Below are positions 5,151-6,442 of a stretch of DNA of 6,442 nucleotides, one piece after another. Position 1 is the stretch's first letter, and each line of letters opens with the position of its first letter. The notes under the pieces were generated by a model that was not told the DNA's origin, did no database searches, and was given only the letters and a program-made list of their open reading frames with translations. The DNA comes from Bacteroidales bacterium UBA1754 (GTDB lineage Bacteria; Bacteroidota; Bacteroidia; Bacteroidales; Paludibacteraceae): assembly GCA_002315615.1 (NCBI GenBank), contig DCHK01000058.1, positions 1 through 6,442 of the forward strand. The letters run 5' to 3'. The position numbers and the translations under genes are program-made.

Positions 5151-6442
5151 TATTCCCATTCAATTGTTCCTGGTGGTTTGTGAGTAACATCGTACCAAAG
5201 CGAACCTGCGCCGTCGGCTTGGAAGTTTTTCCAAAGTCCTTCGAGCAGTTTTTGGTCTATCTCGGCAAAATTGGCTGTCATTGCTTCGGAACTATTTACT
5301 GGACGCATCACGATGCAAGGTTTGTCTTGTACACGAAGTGGCGTAAGCACCACGGGCATTTGCCAAATTTTCTCGTATAAGTCGTTTGCTTGCAAAAACT
5401 CTGTACAAATATTGTCGAATTTTCGTAAAGTATCAAAATGTCTCTTTTCTGCATATTGTGGCACAAGTTTAGGCATTTCGGCATTCACACTGCCGACTTG
5501 CCAAATAACACGGTTAATTGCTTTAAAGCGATTAACAATCTCGGTAGAGAATTTCTCGCATTGTTTCCAAGTAACATTTTTAGAAGTAATGAGGAATGGT
5601 TGCGCATAAGTACGACCATCGCCCTGCACGCCCACACTCTTAACTGGCAACACTTTACCTTCTATGCCATTTGCCTTAAGATATTCATCAAGACCGGCAA
5701 CATCTGCGTTAGTTACGAACTCGCCTTTGCCATCGGTGCAAAGCATACGCACGCCAAGACCAGGACCAGGAAACGGATGACGCCACACAAGGTTATGAGG
5801 TATGCCAAGTTCCTCGCCAAGCATACGCACTTCGTCTTTATAAAGATCTGCAAGCGGTTCGAGCAATAGTCCTTGCGCCATTAAGTCCATCACTTCTTTC
5901 ACGCGATTGTGGTGCGTTTTGATAAGGTCGGCATTCTTTGTTCCACCACTTTCTATAGTATCGGGATAAATTGTGCCTTGGGCTATCATCCACTCTTTTG
6001 GGTCGAGATTAAGTTTTTTCATTTCTTCATCTTTTACCACCAAGAATGTTGCACCAATGCGTTTGCGTTTCTCTTCGGGAGCAGTAATGCCTTCCAATTT
6101 TCCAAGGAAAGAATTGGTAGCATCTACCACACGCAAATTGTGCATACCTTCGGCTTTGAGGAATTCGATGATTTTGGCAGACTCGTCCATACGCATCATA
6201 CCATTATCGATGTGCAAGCCCATTACTCTATCGGTGCCAAGCACACGATTGAGCAACACGAATGCCACTGTGCTATCTACGCCACCCGAAACGAGCAAAA
6301 ACACTTTTCTATCGCCGACTTCTTTTCTTATTTTTTCTGATATTTGAGGCAGATAACTTTTCATATTCCAATTGCGCTCGCAACCACAAATATTGATGAA
6401 ATTATCAAGCAATTTCATACCAAACTTACTGTGCGTAACCTC
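5150..6442 (-). CDS. guaA: GMP synthase (glutamine-hydrolysing), C-terminal part (5' end outside the window)
   Basis: GuaA converts XMP to GMP with ATP and glutamine-derived ammonia, the last step of de novo GMP synthesis in the cytoplasm. The frame stays open from the right edge to the TAA at 5152-5150, giving 430 residues. The ATG at 6418 is internal: the eight residues before it, EVTHSKFG, continue the end of the class I glutamine amidotransferase domain, and the first E fits the catalytic Glu of the HPEVTH motif. Counting from that ATG, SGGVDSTV (44-51) is the ATP pyrophosphatase P-loop, GTIYPDTIES (148-157) and RHPFPGPGLGVR (213-224) are GMP synthase signatures, and KPPGTIEWE (414-422) is the conserved C terminus. 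About 190 residues lie between the PFPGPG motif and the end, far more than in E. coli. The extra part resembles eukaryotic GMPS (SVGVQGD, QMPVVLTPL). The complete protein is probably about 610 residues. Confidence 0.95.
   Translation of the reverse strand, partial: EVTHSKFGMKLLDNFINICGCERNWNMKSYLPQISEKIRKEVGDRKVFLLVSGGVDSTVAFVLLNRVLGTDRVMGLHIDNGMMRMDESAKIIEFLKAEGMHNLRVVDATNSFLGKLEGITAPEEKRKRIGATFLVVKDEEMKKLNLDPKEWMIAQGTIYPDTIESGGTKNADLIKTHHNRVKEVMDLMAQGLLLEPLADLYKDEVRMLGEELGIPHNLVWRHPFPGPGLGVRMLCTDGKGEFVTNADVAGLDEYLKANGIEGKVLPVKSVGVQGDGRTYAQPFLITSKNVTWKQCEKFSTEIVNRFKAINRVIWQVGSVNAEMPKLVPQYAEKRHFDTLRKFDNICTEFLQANDLYEKIWQMPVVLTPLRVQDKPCIVMRPVNSSEAMTANFAEIDQKLLEGLWKNFQADGAGSLWYDVTHKPPGTIEWE

Noticed and set aside
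6416..6418. ATG as a start codon for a shortened GuaA lacking the amidotransferase domain
   Set aside because: The same frame is open upstream to the window edge and reads EVTHSKFG, the conserved end of the GuaA amidotransferase domain, so this Met is internal.

Overview
The window comes from a low-GC member of the Bacteroidota, most likely order Bacteroidales. Three things support this. The promoters have the TAnnTTTG -7 element used by this phylum, the leaders are A-rich and lack Shine-Dalgarno sites, and the gene families are typical: a TamL lipoprotein, a NifU-like/GGGtGRT pair and a four-helix-bundle protein. No species can be named from sequence alone. There are six protein genes, two of them cut by the window edges, and no rRNA, tRNA, CRISPR array or transposase.

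Region 1 (1-1893, minus strand) reads, in transcription order: promoter, NifU-like Fe-S scaffold protein, four-helix-bundle protein of the 23S rRNA intervening-sequence family, and the first 208 residues of a GGGtGRT-family protein. The two outer genes look like a functional pair. The middle gene resembles an inserted cassette, bounded on both sides by AT-rich repeats built from the unit TTGAATT or AATTCAA. On one side these repeats fill the whole intergenic gap.

Region 2 (1938-5113) is a divergent pair. tamL, on the minus strand, encodes an outer-membrane BamA-superfamily lipoprotein. The plus-strand gene encodes a SpoU/TrmH-family RNA 2'-O-methyltransferase. A short AT-rich region between them carries a good promoter for tamL.

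Region 3 (5107-6442) holds the 3' part of guaA (GMP synthase) on the minus strand, convergent with the methyltransferase. A perfect 20-bp hairpin with A and T tracts on its two arms lies between these genes and overlaps both stop codons, so it is very probably one terminator serving both. The GuaA C-terminal region is the long type, resembling eukaryotic GMP synthase more than E. coli GuaA.

Most of the window is housekeeping DNA. The parts most worth a second look are the repeat-bounded four-helix-bundle cassette inside the Fe-S pair, the poorly characterised Fe-S pair itself, the shared terminator and the long-form GuaA. I did not find a clear new defence or mobile system.
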